DNA of 64,000 nt from Ciona intestinalis (taxonomy: Eukaryota; Chordata; Ascidiacea; Phlebobranchia; Cionidae), in contig NC_020168.2 in NCBI RefSeq assembly GCF_000224145.3, forward strand, positions 2,119,171 to 2,183,170. The letters are read 5' to 3'. Positions within the stretch are counted from its first letter, which is position 1; each line of letters starts with the position of its first letter. Both the position numbers and the translations under genes were made by a program. Of this stretch, positions 12,556 through 25,571 are shown in pieces. The notes beneath the pieces were generated by a model. The model was given only the letters and a program-made list of their open reading frames with translations. It was not told the DNA's origin and ran no database searches.

Positions 12556-15500
12556 ATGTTTTCATCAAAAAGTTCTTCAATATCTGGAATAGAAAATAGC
12601 AATCATGGAAATGTCTACAGTAGCAAATCATATGCGGAATCAACAGGTAATTGCATCAAATATTTTCAGCTGTATCTGTTACGTAAATTTACCCATTTTT
12701 TATCAAATTTCTGACAAAAAATGGTTTCATTTCCCTCTCTTATTAATTTGATTTTTAAATGAATATAATTCAACCACACGATGCCAATCAAACGTTTTTT
12801 GCATGTTGTCCCGCTTTCTTAGTGCAACATTGCTTAAAAACCTTATTACTGTTCCAACTGCGGTGGTCCCAAAATTATCTGTAAACCACCTGTGTCAATA
12901 ATGTCCAAATCACGATGTACAAATAGTGGACTTCTTTTTCAAAGAGAAGCTATAAGGCTGGTGGTGTGTACCTAGCTGGTTTTGTGGTAAATTCCATCAG
13001 CAATATCTGTCACTCTGCTGTCACAAGTTGTTACTCATATTGTGGCAACTGTCTGGGCTTCCTTTAAATTGTCTACAAAACATGAAAATCTATTTCACAA
13101 AAAGCGCTGCAGCCTGCAAGGTGTGCAAGATTGTTGGTGAAGCTACAATTTTAAATTAGTTTAGTTGGTTCAATTAAGCTTAGATTTAAAAAAAAAGTTT
13201 ACTGGTGTAGTTAAATGGTCCTGTTACACTTATTAAAGTGTGCTGTTTCAATATTCACTAGGTTGGTCTGCACCCACTGATCCACCAAGAGAAAGCTACA
13301 GCTCACCCACAGTAAATATCCTGCATTAGCATTAGTTTACAACTAAACATACAATTACAATTTGGCCATTATCACAATAGGGACCATCCGACCATCTAAT
13401 GTACATTTAATTAATCCTGTTTCTATCTCAAATTACCCATACAGTCTTTGTTTATGTGAAAAGTTCCAAACTGTGTTTGTTTTGCGAGCTCGTGTAAACT
13501 GACCCATCTTTATTTTCCATCCCGATTGGGTTTCTTCGTTTTTTTTAGAATTTTCACCTGCTTGTGCGCGTCGCGATTATTTTCGACAGACGATTTACTT
13601 AATCCCATTGCATGAGCTCCTGCTGCATGTTACCCAATCAATAAAAACAAAATATTATTGCATCTGAAAATTAAGGTTAAGACCTACTGTACACTATATT
13701 TGCAATGTGATTTTAGAATTACCCGAACACTGTAACAAACACGGCTGCTCGAAGTCCTAACGTGGTGGTTGGACAACCAGGTGGACCAAGTGGTAAGAAA
13801 TATGTTTGTGTATTAACTTTGATATACTGGGTTTTAATATTGTTATTTTTACATAAGCATGTTGCATATTTTGTTTTGTATATTGTTTATTCATATACAT
13901 TTTATGATTGTGTTTCTTAGTCAGAAATATATATAGACTATACAGTGAACTGTTCGGTTAAGCTGTTTGGCACAATACGATTGGAAAGTAGTAGGTTGTA
14001 AAAATATTGATTGGGCTGTTTTCAATGTGAAATAATGTGGAGTCCGACAATCCGACATGCATTTTGATTGATTGGACCGCCCTATGGCCTTGAATTAGAC
14101 AGGCCTACTTTGACTGAACAGGCGGTCGAGTTAGCGCCATTTGTAGTGCGAGCGCAAGTTTCGTGTCCACCAATCGTTCTCCTACATCCGGTTCAAATGT
14201 TAACACCTTCGTTGCCGGAGTAGTTCGTTAATCACCGGTGCGAGAAACGAGGTCGTGGCTCGCGATTCTTTCGTTTTTATCGCTTGCGATGGCGAACGTA
14301 ATCATCGACTCCCGCAACGAATTCTAAAAGCATTGTTTACGTCGTCAACATTGCTGCAGTGCGACGATATCGGCGTGACAAAACGTTGACCGGTTCCATA
14401 CGTTACAAAAAACGATGATCTGTTGTTATCGATCGCTTGAAAACATCGTGGGTCAAGCACGGCCAATCAAGAAACAGAGAAATTCTGGAATGTTCGCTCA
14501 ACAACAACAACGTACCGAGTCACTTGTGCACAATTAAAATATCTTGCCCGCTTTCCATAACGTAGTCAGCCAATGTTTTAAGCAGTTTAGATAAGGATCG
14601 CCGGACACACTTCAAACAACGCGCCTCGATTGATAATTTTTAACTGAATGGCAAACTGAGTTATCTTTGTCGCCACCGCGTTGTTTTTCTGCGAAAATAA
14701 CTTTACTATCACAAGCCGTCGGTTATTAAGTTAGGCGACCAAGGAAGTAACTACAATTAAACCGCAGTGAAGTTAAAACTTGTCCCGAGCCAAGTGCGGC
14801 CCCGTGGGAGATGAGTAATACGTCAACCCACCTGTCAGAGAATTCTCCAGCATGGCTGTGTATCCGACCGCAAAAAAATAAGGCTTTAATTCTTGTGCAC
14901 CATCAGTATTACGGCGCCTTGTATCAATGTCGTTCATGTTTGAGCGACTCACCTCCGTACCGCAACCAGAAAGAAATTTCGCAATCCCGATCCGTGGCCA
15001 CTCAAGCGTACATTCTTTTGTTAGCAATTTCACCCCTGCCACTGTTGCTTAATTCGGCAAGGGGCGTCACTATTCCAAAGGGTATGTCGATCTTATCGGG
15101 AAACCCCGTTCCAGTTACTGGCACTATGAATTATAATCTGGTTGTTTTTGCACTGCGAAATTCGTGGAATTTTTGTGGCTTATAATGAACGTTGCTGCTT
15201 TGCCTGTTGCTCAGATACGAGTGTCGAATTAGAGATATTCATCCTTTGGCTGACTAAACTAAATGTGCGAGCAAGCCATGGACTGTGTTCTTGTTGTGTG
15301 GTCGCTTACGCTTGCTTGAAGAAAAGGTCTGTGGTTAACATAATTACTGAAAGAAGCGTTTGTTGTCGTGCCCCTGATGTCGAACTTGTGTGACGTGTGC
15401 ACTTAACCGTGGGCTTATATTTCTAATTGATGCCAGTTGTTGTACCCAACCTATCAATTCTGGCACGAACATGAAGCGTGTTGTTCGAAAGAAGCTTGTT

Positions 15501-18500
15501 AACGACCCTCATTTCAATGCACGGTTTAGCAGTAGCAGCGCGTGCAACTTGAAAAAAAATCCAAAATACCAGACAACAAAGGTCTAAGCTGTTAAATACA
15601 TCCTCCGATTTGAAAGAGTCGTTGCCTCCCCTTATTACTTGCCTGCTCGAACCGCCCCGCTGTGTTAATGTAATTTGTTTGCGCCCGTGCCGTCGGGCTT
15701 CTCTCCGAGATAATTTTCAATGAAAGTAAAATGCTCGTGCTGGTGCAATTAGTACCTGCTGTTGTCTCCTGTGACGAGGGCATTGTTTTCCGTTTTTTCC
15801 CTGCTTTAAAACTGCCCACCGGGAATTGTGCTGTAACTGCAGCTCAGAGTCGCTCAGAGCGCATAGTCGTGACAGCTTTGTACTGGTTTCGTAGAAACGA
15901 AACTCGAGTGTAATTTATTGCAATGTTGAAGTAAACTGTTGATCAGGCAGGAAGGAATTTTTCGCAATTATTAAATACGTATACCTGATTTAAAAGTTAC
16001 GTAGGCAGGACGAGGTGTTTTGTTTGTCGAAGTACGTAGGATCAATTAAAGAGAAAGATCGTGTAAAATAGAAGTAGACATGTCTGATACGGGGAAAGAA
16101 TGTACTCGCTCTATAACCATCATGCAATTTTAATGACATACACTTCACGCGAGCAGAGATAGAATAAATTGTTTGTTGTATTCGATTACCGACTTTGATA
16201 TGCAACTAGCTGATGTCTCTAGGTCTTCAACATGTTTTGATATTTCAGGGAAACCACCGATGACCCCAGGACCATACGGTTATCCACGTGAGGTGAGTAA
16301 CTTAATACCATATCCTATACATTATACATTGTATGCTGTACATAATGTTTTTTTAATTAGAATTGCTACTACCTATGGGAATATGAGTTACCAAATGATA
16401 AATGTTGTCTACCTAATCCGGAAATCGTTTTAGTGTTCTCCATATCGGGCTGCCATTTAGTAAAAACCATGATGTCTCCGTCCTTGAGACGGCCCTTTAA
16501 CCCTTCACCCAGCATCTCAACTACAATGGGCATCGTATAATAGGAAAACACGAGCGCCACGCTTACACGTCCCGGACCGCCCATCGCCTCCCCGCGTCGT
16601 ATTTAGGTAATAATGTCCATTTACCGAAGCACCGCGCCAAAGCAAGCGCCGGAAACCGAAACCGGTATTCTACTTTAGTGCTGACGCGCCAATCATTGTT
16701 AAATTGCCGCCGATGTTACCAATGTGTTAATTTACGGCGAGTTTTGGTTCCTACATTTCAAAATGAAAGCATATCATCTACAATATTATTTAACACTCGT
16801 CTATGTGAACAGTTTATTTTAGCTGTCAGTTTGTACCGTAATCTTCTATCATAGTAACACGCTCTTTAAATCTCCCCGCGTATGTGTGACCACTGGGTAA
16901 CCCAAGTTTACAGCTGCCGTCTTGTTGGGATACTTTGCGTCACCCAGTGGTAGACATAGGTGGTGCCATCGTCGCACGCTTGAACGAGCACACAAAATCC
17001 GAAAAGTCACGATTTCCGCTCGGCCTTGCGCATCAGGCCAACTGTGACGTTCGCTACATTTGCACAACGATCTCTCGTAGCTACCCTTAGCGTCAAACGG
17101 GCCGATAAGAGACCGATACTACCGACGGGGAGCGAACCACGACGACGTGTTTGTTTTCCTTTGTGCTTGCTTAACGAGCGCGACACGGCGCGCAGATGGC
17201 ACTCGTACGTTTGCCTGGGGGAGAAACAAAGAGAAAGGCCATGAATAATGTTCTTTTTTCAAACCGATTTAAATGCGCTGTTTTCCCACCCCGGCAGATC
17301 TCTACTATTTGTTGGGAACTTCGTTCTTTTCGTCACCGAATGACTCATAGCTAAGAAAGCGGTTCGCATTCACCGTAGCGTGTCCGCTATATGCGTGAAG
17401 CTTAACTTACATCTGCGCCACTTAAAGGCTACACAGCGACCATACCATTATCTGGGCAAGCAGCTTTTAAACTCCCATTCTCACCTGTGCGTCTATTCAT
17501 CATAAAGCGTCACTTTGTTGCTACCACTTCCTTTGTTGGACCTCGCTACTAAAAACTATAGAAAACCCCTTTATGTGGTTATCCATACAACTTACCTAAC
17601 ACCTCATTTTTTTTCGGACCTAGCTTCTATAAAGGCTCCACTTAGGCCTCATCTTACCACTCACAAAAGAGTAGGACTTTGATGTATTGTCAATGCTACC
17701 ACTATGGTACTTAAAAATGTGTGAAAGTACTTTGTAATCGCGAGCCAACCTTTTATTAACTAACGTAATAAAACGTGTCTGAAATGGCCACGAATTAAAA
17801 GATTTCGATTCTAATCTTCTTTCATCATGATCTTTGAAATATATATTTGTAAGGTTTTTGATGAATAATTTATTTTTCAGCAAAGCGTGATGTTGAATTT
17901 ACATCGACCAAATAGTTCATCACCAAATAGTAGCAACAACAATAACAACCCATACCCGAACAAACGAAGACAACCCGAAGTCCATGCACGTATGTCAACT
18001 TGTTCATTACGTAATTTAGGTATCAAGTGAATATTAAATATAAAACGGTGCTTTTTACAGCTGGGAAGAGACGACGCGGACCTTACTCACCAACTCAAAG
18101 TGAGGATTATCATTCATACCAAGCACCAATTACCCCAGGTATGTTGTAACTTTATATCCGCTGGTTTTCCTCACAGTATAATACCATACTATCCATGTTA
18201 GGTGCTCTACTTGTCAACTTTATCTATCACATAAATACCTTGTATGGAACTCAGAGCTTTTATTTGCAATTGATTAAATCACATCTTTTTCATTAGATTT
18301 ATTGAGTAACCTTTATTTTAAACCAATTTTAAAAAATAAATATCTTTATGTGTTACTTGCTATCTATGGCCTCTTAACATTGTGTATGAATTTTACAATT
18401 TTTTGTACTGGTTTGTCTATTTCGTTCCTTGTTATGCAAACTATTGGCTGTTGATCAGTAACCTACTGTGTACTGAAATAAATATATAACTTGTTAACAT

Positions 18501-21500
18501 TTTACAAAATGTCTATCTTCGAGCCGCTAACCTATTAACACCTAATTTCCCACAATGATAAACTGTATAAATGAAAAGACTGCCTTTAATTTATTATGTC
18601 AAATATGTTCAGGTGATCCAATGCATGGTTCAGGGGACTGGTCATCACCAGGTTATACTGGGACCATGGGTCAGTATGGACAATGCCATCCAGCGGAAAG
18701 AATGGTAAGAATAATTACAATAAGTGCAATTTACTGCTAACATTTAATGTACGGAAGACCATACTATGCACCACTGAGTGTGGAAACTTTTTTTTACATT
18801 TAATTTATACTGCCAAACTTTGGACCAAAGAATAGAAGGTTTTATAAGTGTTAGGCATTAATCCCCCTTGCTTATTCCAATAGCAGGACTACAGACCAGA
18901 CAGTTCACCTCATATGGGTAGTTGCCAACAAACTGGAATGCATGGTTCCTATCCTAATCTTACATCACCATACGGAATAAACGAGGTAAGTTTACACAGC
19001 GATATATGAAGTGTTGATACACACCATCCATCATTGGCGCAAACTTAATTACTAAATTACTGACTCATTTTATTTTCTTACATGTTTCAATTAACCAGCA
19101 TAAATCAGTCACACTGTTTTTATGCTGTCCTTTGTATTTTATAAAAACAGAAAATTCTAGGTTTAAATGTGTATAAAGATTTAGTTAACTTTAGCTGTTA
19201 ATTTTTTCAATATTATTATTAGATCTACCAGAACAACTCTGGGTTTCAAGCAAGCCCTGCAGCCACACCTTCACCTATGCTTGGTAATAACCAATGGAGA
19301 CAACATCCGGTCGAATCCTTTCCCAATCAACACAACACACCATCTGTAAGAATTTATTCCATAAATTAACCCCCACAAGACTCACTATTAAACTATCTGT
19401 TATTTTAATTATTACAGCAAAGTTTGGATGATGTGGTTGCAGTGCTTGGTGACCATGCAGGTATACATAACGAAATGCATCGTCAACAAGTTGGCTACCC
19501 ACCCCACACCCCAATAACGTGGGGCTCGCAGAATGGATCTGACGTGGCCGGGTACTCGAGGATGGCTCATTCAAACACACCATTGGTGAGTCAGGTTTTT
19601 CCAGCTTTGTTTTGTACAATTTTATGGTTCTTCTGGTGATTATTTTAAACTTTGTGAACAGGAATTGCTTTGTTGCATATTTTGCACTATATTAAGCGTT
19701 ATGTAAACACTCCTAGCCTATTGTTTTGGAACTGGTAACTCAATTTAATATTGGTATATAAATCATTGTAGTTGGGAATGGTGTGTTAAGATTATACTGT
19801 AAGTCATATTGTGCGTCTCAAGCATTGGCTGAAAGCACTTGGCAAGTGTCTAGTGTTTGCATATACAAGCTATCATATCTTGTGTACCACAGAGAACAGA
19901 AATAAGTAGCTTCTTATGTGGAATATAAGAGTTAAAGAAAAGCTGTTTTCATCCAACATATGTTGAGGCAGGAGAGATGCTTCGTTTATAAGCTTAACAG
20001 ATAGAATTGGCGTAACATGGTATCAGATTATGATATTTTAAGGCATTGTAAAGAGAGTAGTTGCGTGTTTGAAGCATGGGAGAGCTTCTCACTGTTTATA
20101 TTCTGTGTAATATAGAGCAGGCGTGGGTTGGACTTTAAAGCACAGCGAATGTTACCAAAACACCGCAGTTTTTAATCCTCAGGATTACGAGCAGCAGCAG
20201 TCTCTCTAAGCTTACTTAAGCCCACACTCTTTTGTGTCCAATGTTCATTATTGCTGAATTTTTGAGGTTAAGTTTTATGAACGAAATTCATGTGGTGGCC
20301 AACTTGCCAATTCGGTTTATTTACGCAAGAACCTCAGTTAGAAAATTTACCCATAGCTGCAGTGTATGTAAGTAGCCAACTGTGGGGATGACGTTACCGT
20401 TAGAATTTGAATTATAATCGCGCAAATCCGTCATCTGTCTGACAGGCATGTGACTCGTTGTAAGTCAACATTATATGTCATCAATAATTCAATGGAAACC
20501 ATCCCAACCAACACTTTTGCTCAACAACAATGCCACCGCTTAACTGTAAACCACCAATAATTAAACTAAAGACAATTTATTGTTCAGATTGCAGACAATT
20601 TTTTTTTTATGAGTTTATGAGATACTTCACGTAATAGATTAGTGCCTATAATAACAGAGAAGAACTTTTTTGCATCTGGTTAGGAAATTATAAATTCAAT
20701 ATATATTTTATATTCATGTGGTGCCTAAAAAGTTTGGAAATCACTTGACCCAATACATTGTGAATTTAATAATATATTATCTCTGTATTCTGTATGTTTA
20801 AGCTAATTATGAATGTTGTGTTTCCAGATCAGCCCAACCAACTCCACAAACATGTCTGGCAACACTGCTAACTATCCCCTCTCACAACCACCTGCCTCAC
20901 ACCAAACCAGGCAGATATTTTCACCAAGTAAGTAACTTACTCAGTAGACAATGAAGCAATGTAATAATACTTATGTAGGGTGGGGTAAGATGGGATATGT
21001 TCACAATATTTTTGTCCCAATTTGGTAGTAAAAAATGTTCACAAAATTATTTAATAGTAGCTATTGACCCTGGCAGAGTGTTTTAATTGTTTAAGACACC
21101 ACCAGGAATATGAGATTTAGGTGCTAACAGTGTCCCATTTTACCCACAGTACTATACGTTAATTCAGCACAATTCTAACCAAATCGCTACTAATTTAAAT
21201 TTTTTAAAGATTAAATTTTGTGAATCTTAACAAATGCACCATTGACAGCTGGCACCAGTAATGTTCAACCCGCATCAATCAACTCGGACAACACAAGTAA
21301 CAGCGGTGCAAGCAGCATTGATGATAATATACTCAACATAAAGAAAGAGAAAGATTCTGCTGATTTAAAAGTGAAGACCAACTCGCGAGCTGCAAAAACA
21401 AAAGTAAAAAGGATATAATTTATTAAGGGTTTTGCAAAAATTGTTTTTAGAAATCAAGCCAATAATTCATTTGAATTAGGAGTTTTAAAATTTAATGCAT

Positions 21501-23145
21501 TTACTAGATTATTTTTCCCTATTTATTTTTAAAGTAATATAAAACATATATTCGCACGATATCCCATGCATTGCTCACTTAGTGCTTATTGTATCCCTAC
21601 TTCTCATTTAGGCGAGATCTGCAAGCAGCAAATCCATGGAGGACAAAGTAGATGATGATGATGAGAGCAAAGAGGAGCGGGATTTACGGAGAAGGTTGGA
21701 AACTTCATTTTTCTCTATGTTTTTACTTTTTTCATGTTGGCTTTATTTAGTATTGTTTAGTCATTAACACTTTGTTGTCTAAAGTAACCAGTATAATTAA
21801 AAGTTGTAACTCATATCACCAATGCAATGTCAGTCTCATCCATTACACCTAAAAAATTAAATCATAATATTAAATTTGACGTAAGGACCTTGGCCCATAT
21901 TGGCTGTATGGCTGAACAGCTGGTTATAATATATTAATGTACAGGAGCTTACATTGTACTTGAACCCTTGCTCTTATCTTACAGTAGCATAGGATCCAAA
22001 GATAATGACGAGGACTTGACCGCGGAGGAGAGGGAGAAGAGAGAGAAAGATCGGAGGATGGCAAACAACGCACGAGAACGTCTCAGAGTCCGAGATATAA
22101 ATGAAGCATTTAAAGAACTTGGACACATGGTTCAAATACACATGAATCAAGATAAACCACAAACGAAACTCACCATTCTCCATCACGCTGTACAAGTTAT
22201 TCTTGGTTTAGAACATGAAGTTAGAGGTGGGTGGTAGTACGTGGTTGGAAGTTATATTGTTGAATTTACAAATATCCTGTCTTCTATCTTGAAATTGTCT
22301 TTATTTGTTCCTAATAAGTTATCTACTTCCCTTTTTTACAGAGAGAAATTTGAATCCTAAAGCAGCTTGTTTGAAACGAAGAGATGAAGAGAAAGCAGCC
22401 ACTTCATCCATGCAACAACAACCAGCAGTTGATGAAGGAAGACTTTCCAACACCATTCATGCACAGGTGTTTAACTTATCAAGTTTTGTGTTTCAATAAA
22501 AATCACTAGTAAGGGTCATGTTTTAATTTTAGCTGTAGCTCTTAATTAACTTAATATGAATTGTTGCATTGTCAGTTTAATGGACAAGTGCTTGCTTCGA
22601 AACTCTTTCTTTAGCTATTTATTTACTAATCACTAAAAAAAATTACTAAAAATATGTGTGATACTAACTAAGTGTACAAAAATGAAATTCCTTTTTTGGT
22701 TATACTTATGTTAAAATTTCTGACAGCCAAGCAAACGATCACGCAGTGGTAGTGGGGTTACAGCCCCTGTTGCTCCAGGTTACCCTGGTGCTTCAACCCA
22801 TCCGAACTACCATCAGAACCCACACAACCAAGGTGACCCAAACTCAATACCCCAACACCCATATGGCATCAAACACTATGGACCACATCCAGGTAACATT
22901 TCTATTTCCTATAGAATTGTGCGTAAATTTACATATGTTGTGAGACTGTATAGGATTTTAACTTAATTTTAACACTAAAAAGTTGGCAAACATTTTTTTA
23001 ATAAAATCTTTTATATATTCTAGGTGAAATGATGACATCAGAAAGTATGTCAAGCTTCAACGAGCACGGTTACGTAAGTCCTGACGTCATGGGTATGGAC
23101 CCCGGTGTGCAGCTCGACACTCCTTTCTCAACGGGTCACCCTTAA
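12556..23145 (+). CDS. Class I bHLH E protein (TCF3/TCF4/TCF12 family)
   Basis: E proteins bind CANNTG E-boxes as homodimers or with tissue-specific bHLH partners. Coding exons: 12556-12646, 13262-13311, 13717-13792, 16249-16292, 17881-17989, 18061-18138, 18613-18704, 18884-18985, 19223-19345, 19418-19585, 20828-20927, 21249-21403, 21612-21694, 21985-22226, 22342-22466, 22727-22892 and 23024-23145. All phases agree, giving 641 residues. The bHLH, around residues 447-500, reads [20 protein letters not shown] and then KPQTKL, and is followed by the E-protein-specific [13 protein letters not shown]. Upstream lie a KRRRGPYS basic patch, an SDPWSS-like segment (18613 exon) and [12 protein letters not shown], matching the conserved LDDAIHVLRNHA. 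The ATG follows in-frame stops (taa taa). Vertebrates have three paralogues; this single gene is equally related to all, so I give no symbol. An N-terminal AD1 is not seen. Confidence 0.95.
13793..16248 (+). other. E protein intron with CpG-rich non-repetitive block
   Basis: From about 14050 the composition changes from AT-rich to CpG-rich (for example gcgacgatatcggcgtgac) and stays so past 15900. It contains open frames of 124 residues (14811-15185), 83 residues (15142-15393) and 65 residues (15390-15587), none with a recognisable motif or splice context. I read it as non-coding, possibly regulatory DNA or an internal promoter. Confidence 0.45.
16293..17880 (+). other. E protein intron, continued CpG-rich DNA
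   Basis: The CpG-rich stretch resumes at about 16440 and runs to about 17450, then turns AT-rich before the acceptor at 17880. Short ORFs on both strands (16369-16584 minus, 16849-17067 minus, 17026-17244 plus) show no known motif. No tRNA, repeat family or conserved exon was recognised. Confidence 0.4.
20971..21157 (+). repeat. MITE family B, short-type copy in E protein intron
   Basis: The left end is tatgtagggtggggtaagat, the right end tgtcccattttacccacagt followed by actata. The interior carries the family landmarks: tttgtcccaatttggtagta and a near-match to tatgtgctaaaggtgtccc. It lies wholly within the intron 20928-21248. Confidence 0.75.
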
Positions 23146-23185
23146 ATGTGACGTCACAGATCCCACACTTCACCCTGTGACGTCA
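23082..23185. promoter_or_regulatory. Three CRE-type octamers at the 3' end of the E protein gene
   Basis: The palindrome TGACGTCA occurs at 23082-23089 (inside the last coding exon), 23149-23156 and 23178-23185 (3' UTR). The last two extend to GTGACGTCAC. TGACGTCA is the consensus site of CREB/ATF proteins. Whether they are bound is not known from sequence. Confidence 0.45.
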
Positions 23186-24720
23186 CAAGCAGTGCTCGGT
23201 AGCACCCCTAGCGGAGAGACCGGACTAGTTTTTATGTTTCCTTCCCATCATGGTACGAGATTTAAGCAGCCGACGGCGCCGTAGTTTCTCCCGCCCGTGT
23301 TGCTTCGTGTGTGCTTACGCCTGTATTTAACGTTTTTGTTTCATTGCTTTTGCGTTTCGCCCTGCGTTGGTTCTCCCACGGTGCTCTCCAACTCTTACGA
23401 ACGGTGCTACCACCAAACGGATCGTTACAAACCAAGTTCAAACGTGCGTTCACAAAAAAAAACATCCAACTACTTTGCTACTTTTCATACACACCCGTTG
23501 TCCCCATATACTTATAAATCAGTTTTTACTTAAGTATTCTTTTTCTACATTTGTAGCACGATCACTCTCTATTGCAATTGACGCCTTATTGTTATTAATA
23601 GTCCTTTTTATATCACGAAAGAGAGCTACTGTATTTTTATTGTTTTAAACGAACGAGTATCCCCAGTTCTTCTGAGTAGCAGTGCCGTCTTATATATATT
23701 CTCGATTCCGCTTTTTCGTTCGGATAACGCCAAGTGCCAAACATCAAGTGGCAAAAGTTATAAATGTTGAAGTTTTTTTCTATTTTCCCTTGACACCGAC
23801 CAAGTACTGCCGCATATAATGTTGTTAATTTCTTATCGCGTAGTAGTTGTCTGCCGGCAGAGCAATTGGTATGTAGCGTATTGTGCGCGCCGGCCACCGT
23901 TCTGCCCGTTGCATAGTGTATGCAGCCCAGTCTTTTACACAAGCATTGGTATTATAACACTCGGTCGATTTTATTCTCGATCCTGTATTAAGCCGGCACC
24001 GTGTTAAAGTGCAGTATTTCCCCCGCGATGTGTCAGTCCACACCACCCCACCCCACACTACAAAATCACCAATGAATTGTTCGTTTGCGCAGTATTGTTG
24101 TTTGCCGATGAAATAATTCAAGTCATGCAGTTTTACTGGGCATGTACATTCTGGTGTGTTACGCAACTGCTAAGGTCTCCCAACCTCGTCAGTTTGCAAT
24201 GTACATTCTTACCTAGACATTTTCTTGTGTACTTTTTACAGTTACTTCCTGGACGTTACCGTTTACTAAGAACACACAAGTGGAGCCCCATGTATAGATC
24301 ATGTTACTGCAAAACAACACTTGTTCTGTAGAAGTCGCTTCGAATCGCTTTTTTGTATTAATTGCTTTTAGGTATTTTGCATTAAAATGAGTTGGATTGG
24401 ATTCTGTGTGTTTTTTTCTGTGAGAGATAACTGCATGTTGTATACATTGGAGAGGTATAGGTTAGAATGAACGGCTTAAGGACATTTCAAATCCGGGAAG
24501 GCGAGGTTGATGGTTTAAACGACAAAACAAGGCAATTGAGAAGTTGGGAGTTGTAGGGCTAATGGTTATTTGCTTTCGATTGATACGGAAGTCCCAGAAC
24601 AATTAACGTTTAATTTACCTTTATCGGAAAATACGTCAAAGTTCGTTAAGCCAAAATATTTGCGTAGAATCGTTACGCAATAGTTAGCCCGTTAAACTTT
24701 GAAATATTTGCATTAAATCT

Positions 24721-25571
24721 AATAATTTATACCTAATATAGGGGTTATATTTAAATATAGTTTATTAATACAATAACAAGATAATATGTAAAAAAATTAT
24801 TTGAAATTTAGTCATTGCACTTGGAGATAATTTCTGAGAAGTGGTTTGTACCAAAAATATTAGCAACGCCCAATTTGTAGCAAAAACTGTGTATAGTACA
24901 ATGGGGAAAGATGAGACACTTAAGCACATATTGCCAGATATTTCCAAAATCAAAATAGATAACGTTTTTGGGGTAATACCACAAATTAGTACTATCATTC
25001 CTTTATTAATTCACACCAATTTAATAAAATATAATAAAACACACGAGGAGTTATTTAGCGATCTGCACAACAGGTGAAATTTTACAAATTCGAAAACACA
25101 CAGGATAAAATGGGACAGTTTAAAATCATTGTTAGTTTTGATTATTAAGTGTATTTATAAATAGGAATATACGTAAATAACACGAAATAATACTGTACGC
25201 TTTGAAAATTAGGTCTTGACATTCTTTTTCTTGCCCTACTGCTATTGTTTTTAACATGTTACCTATACATTATATTATTGCATAACAATTGGTATTGTTT
25301 GAACGACAATGGGCAATGTTCGAACATCAATGGATAAATATTGCATCCTACAAATGTATATGAACTTGTAATAACAGAAAATTGATAATAACTATTGATA
25401 AGGTTTTTATTTTTGCTACAAATTGGGTATTACTACTCTGTTTTTGGCACAAGCAACTTCTCATAAATTATCACCAAGTGCAAATGACCAAATTTCGAAT
25501 ATATTTTCAAAATATTATCTTTTTATTATATAAGTATCTTATAGTTGAATAACTCCTGAGGTATAAATTAC
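24721..25571. repeat. Foldback element with about 165-bp imperfect inverted arms
   Basis: The left arm, 24721 to about 24887, and the right arm, about 25399-25571, are reverse complements with scattered mismatches. Landmarks are aatttatacct / aggtataaatt, gataatttctgagaagt / acttctcataaattatc and cccaatttgtagcaaaaa / tttttgctacaaattggg. The loop is occupied by a long-type family-B MITE (24896-25398). I read this as an older foldback or MITE split by a later insertion. Confidence 0.75.
24896..25398 (+). repeat. MITE family B, long-type copy inside the foldback element
   Basis: It begins at tatagtacaatggggaaaga and runs parallel to the copy at 8907-9627 for about 500 bases, including the aaacacacgaggagttattt and cacaggataaaatgggacag blocks. 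It breaks off after attgataataactattg without the right terminus, so it is truncated on the right. Confidence 0.7.

Noticed and set aside
21404..21984. A second, alternative bHLH exon as in vertebrate TCF3 (E12/E47)
   Set aside because: I looked in the introns around the bHLH exon at 21985-22226 and found no second exon with basic-region or helix motifs.
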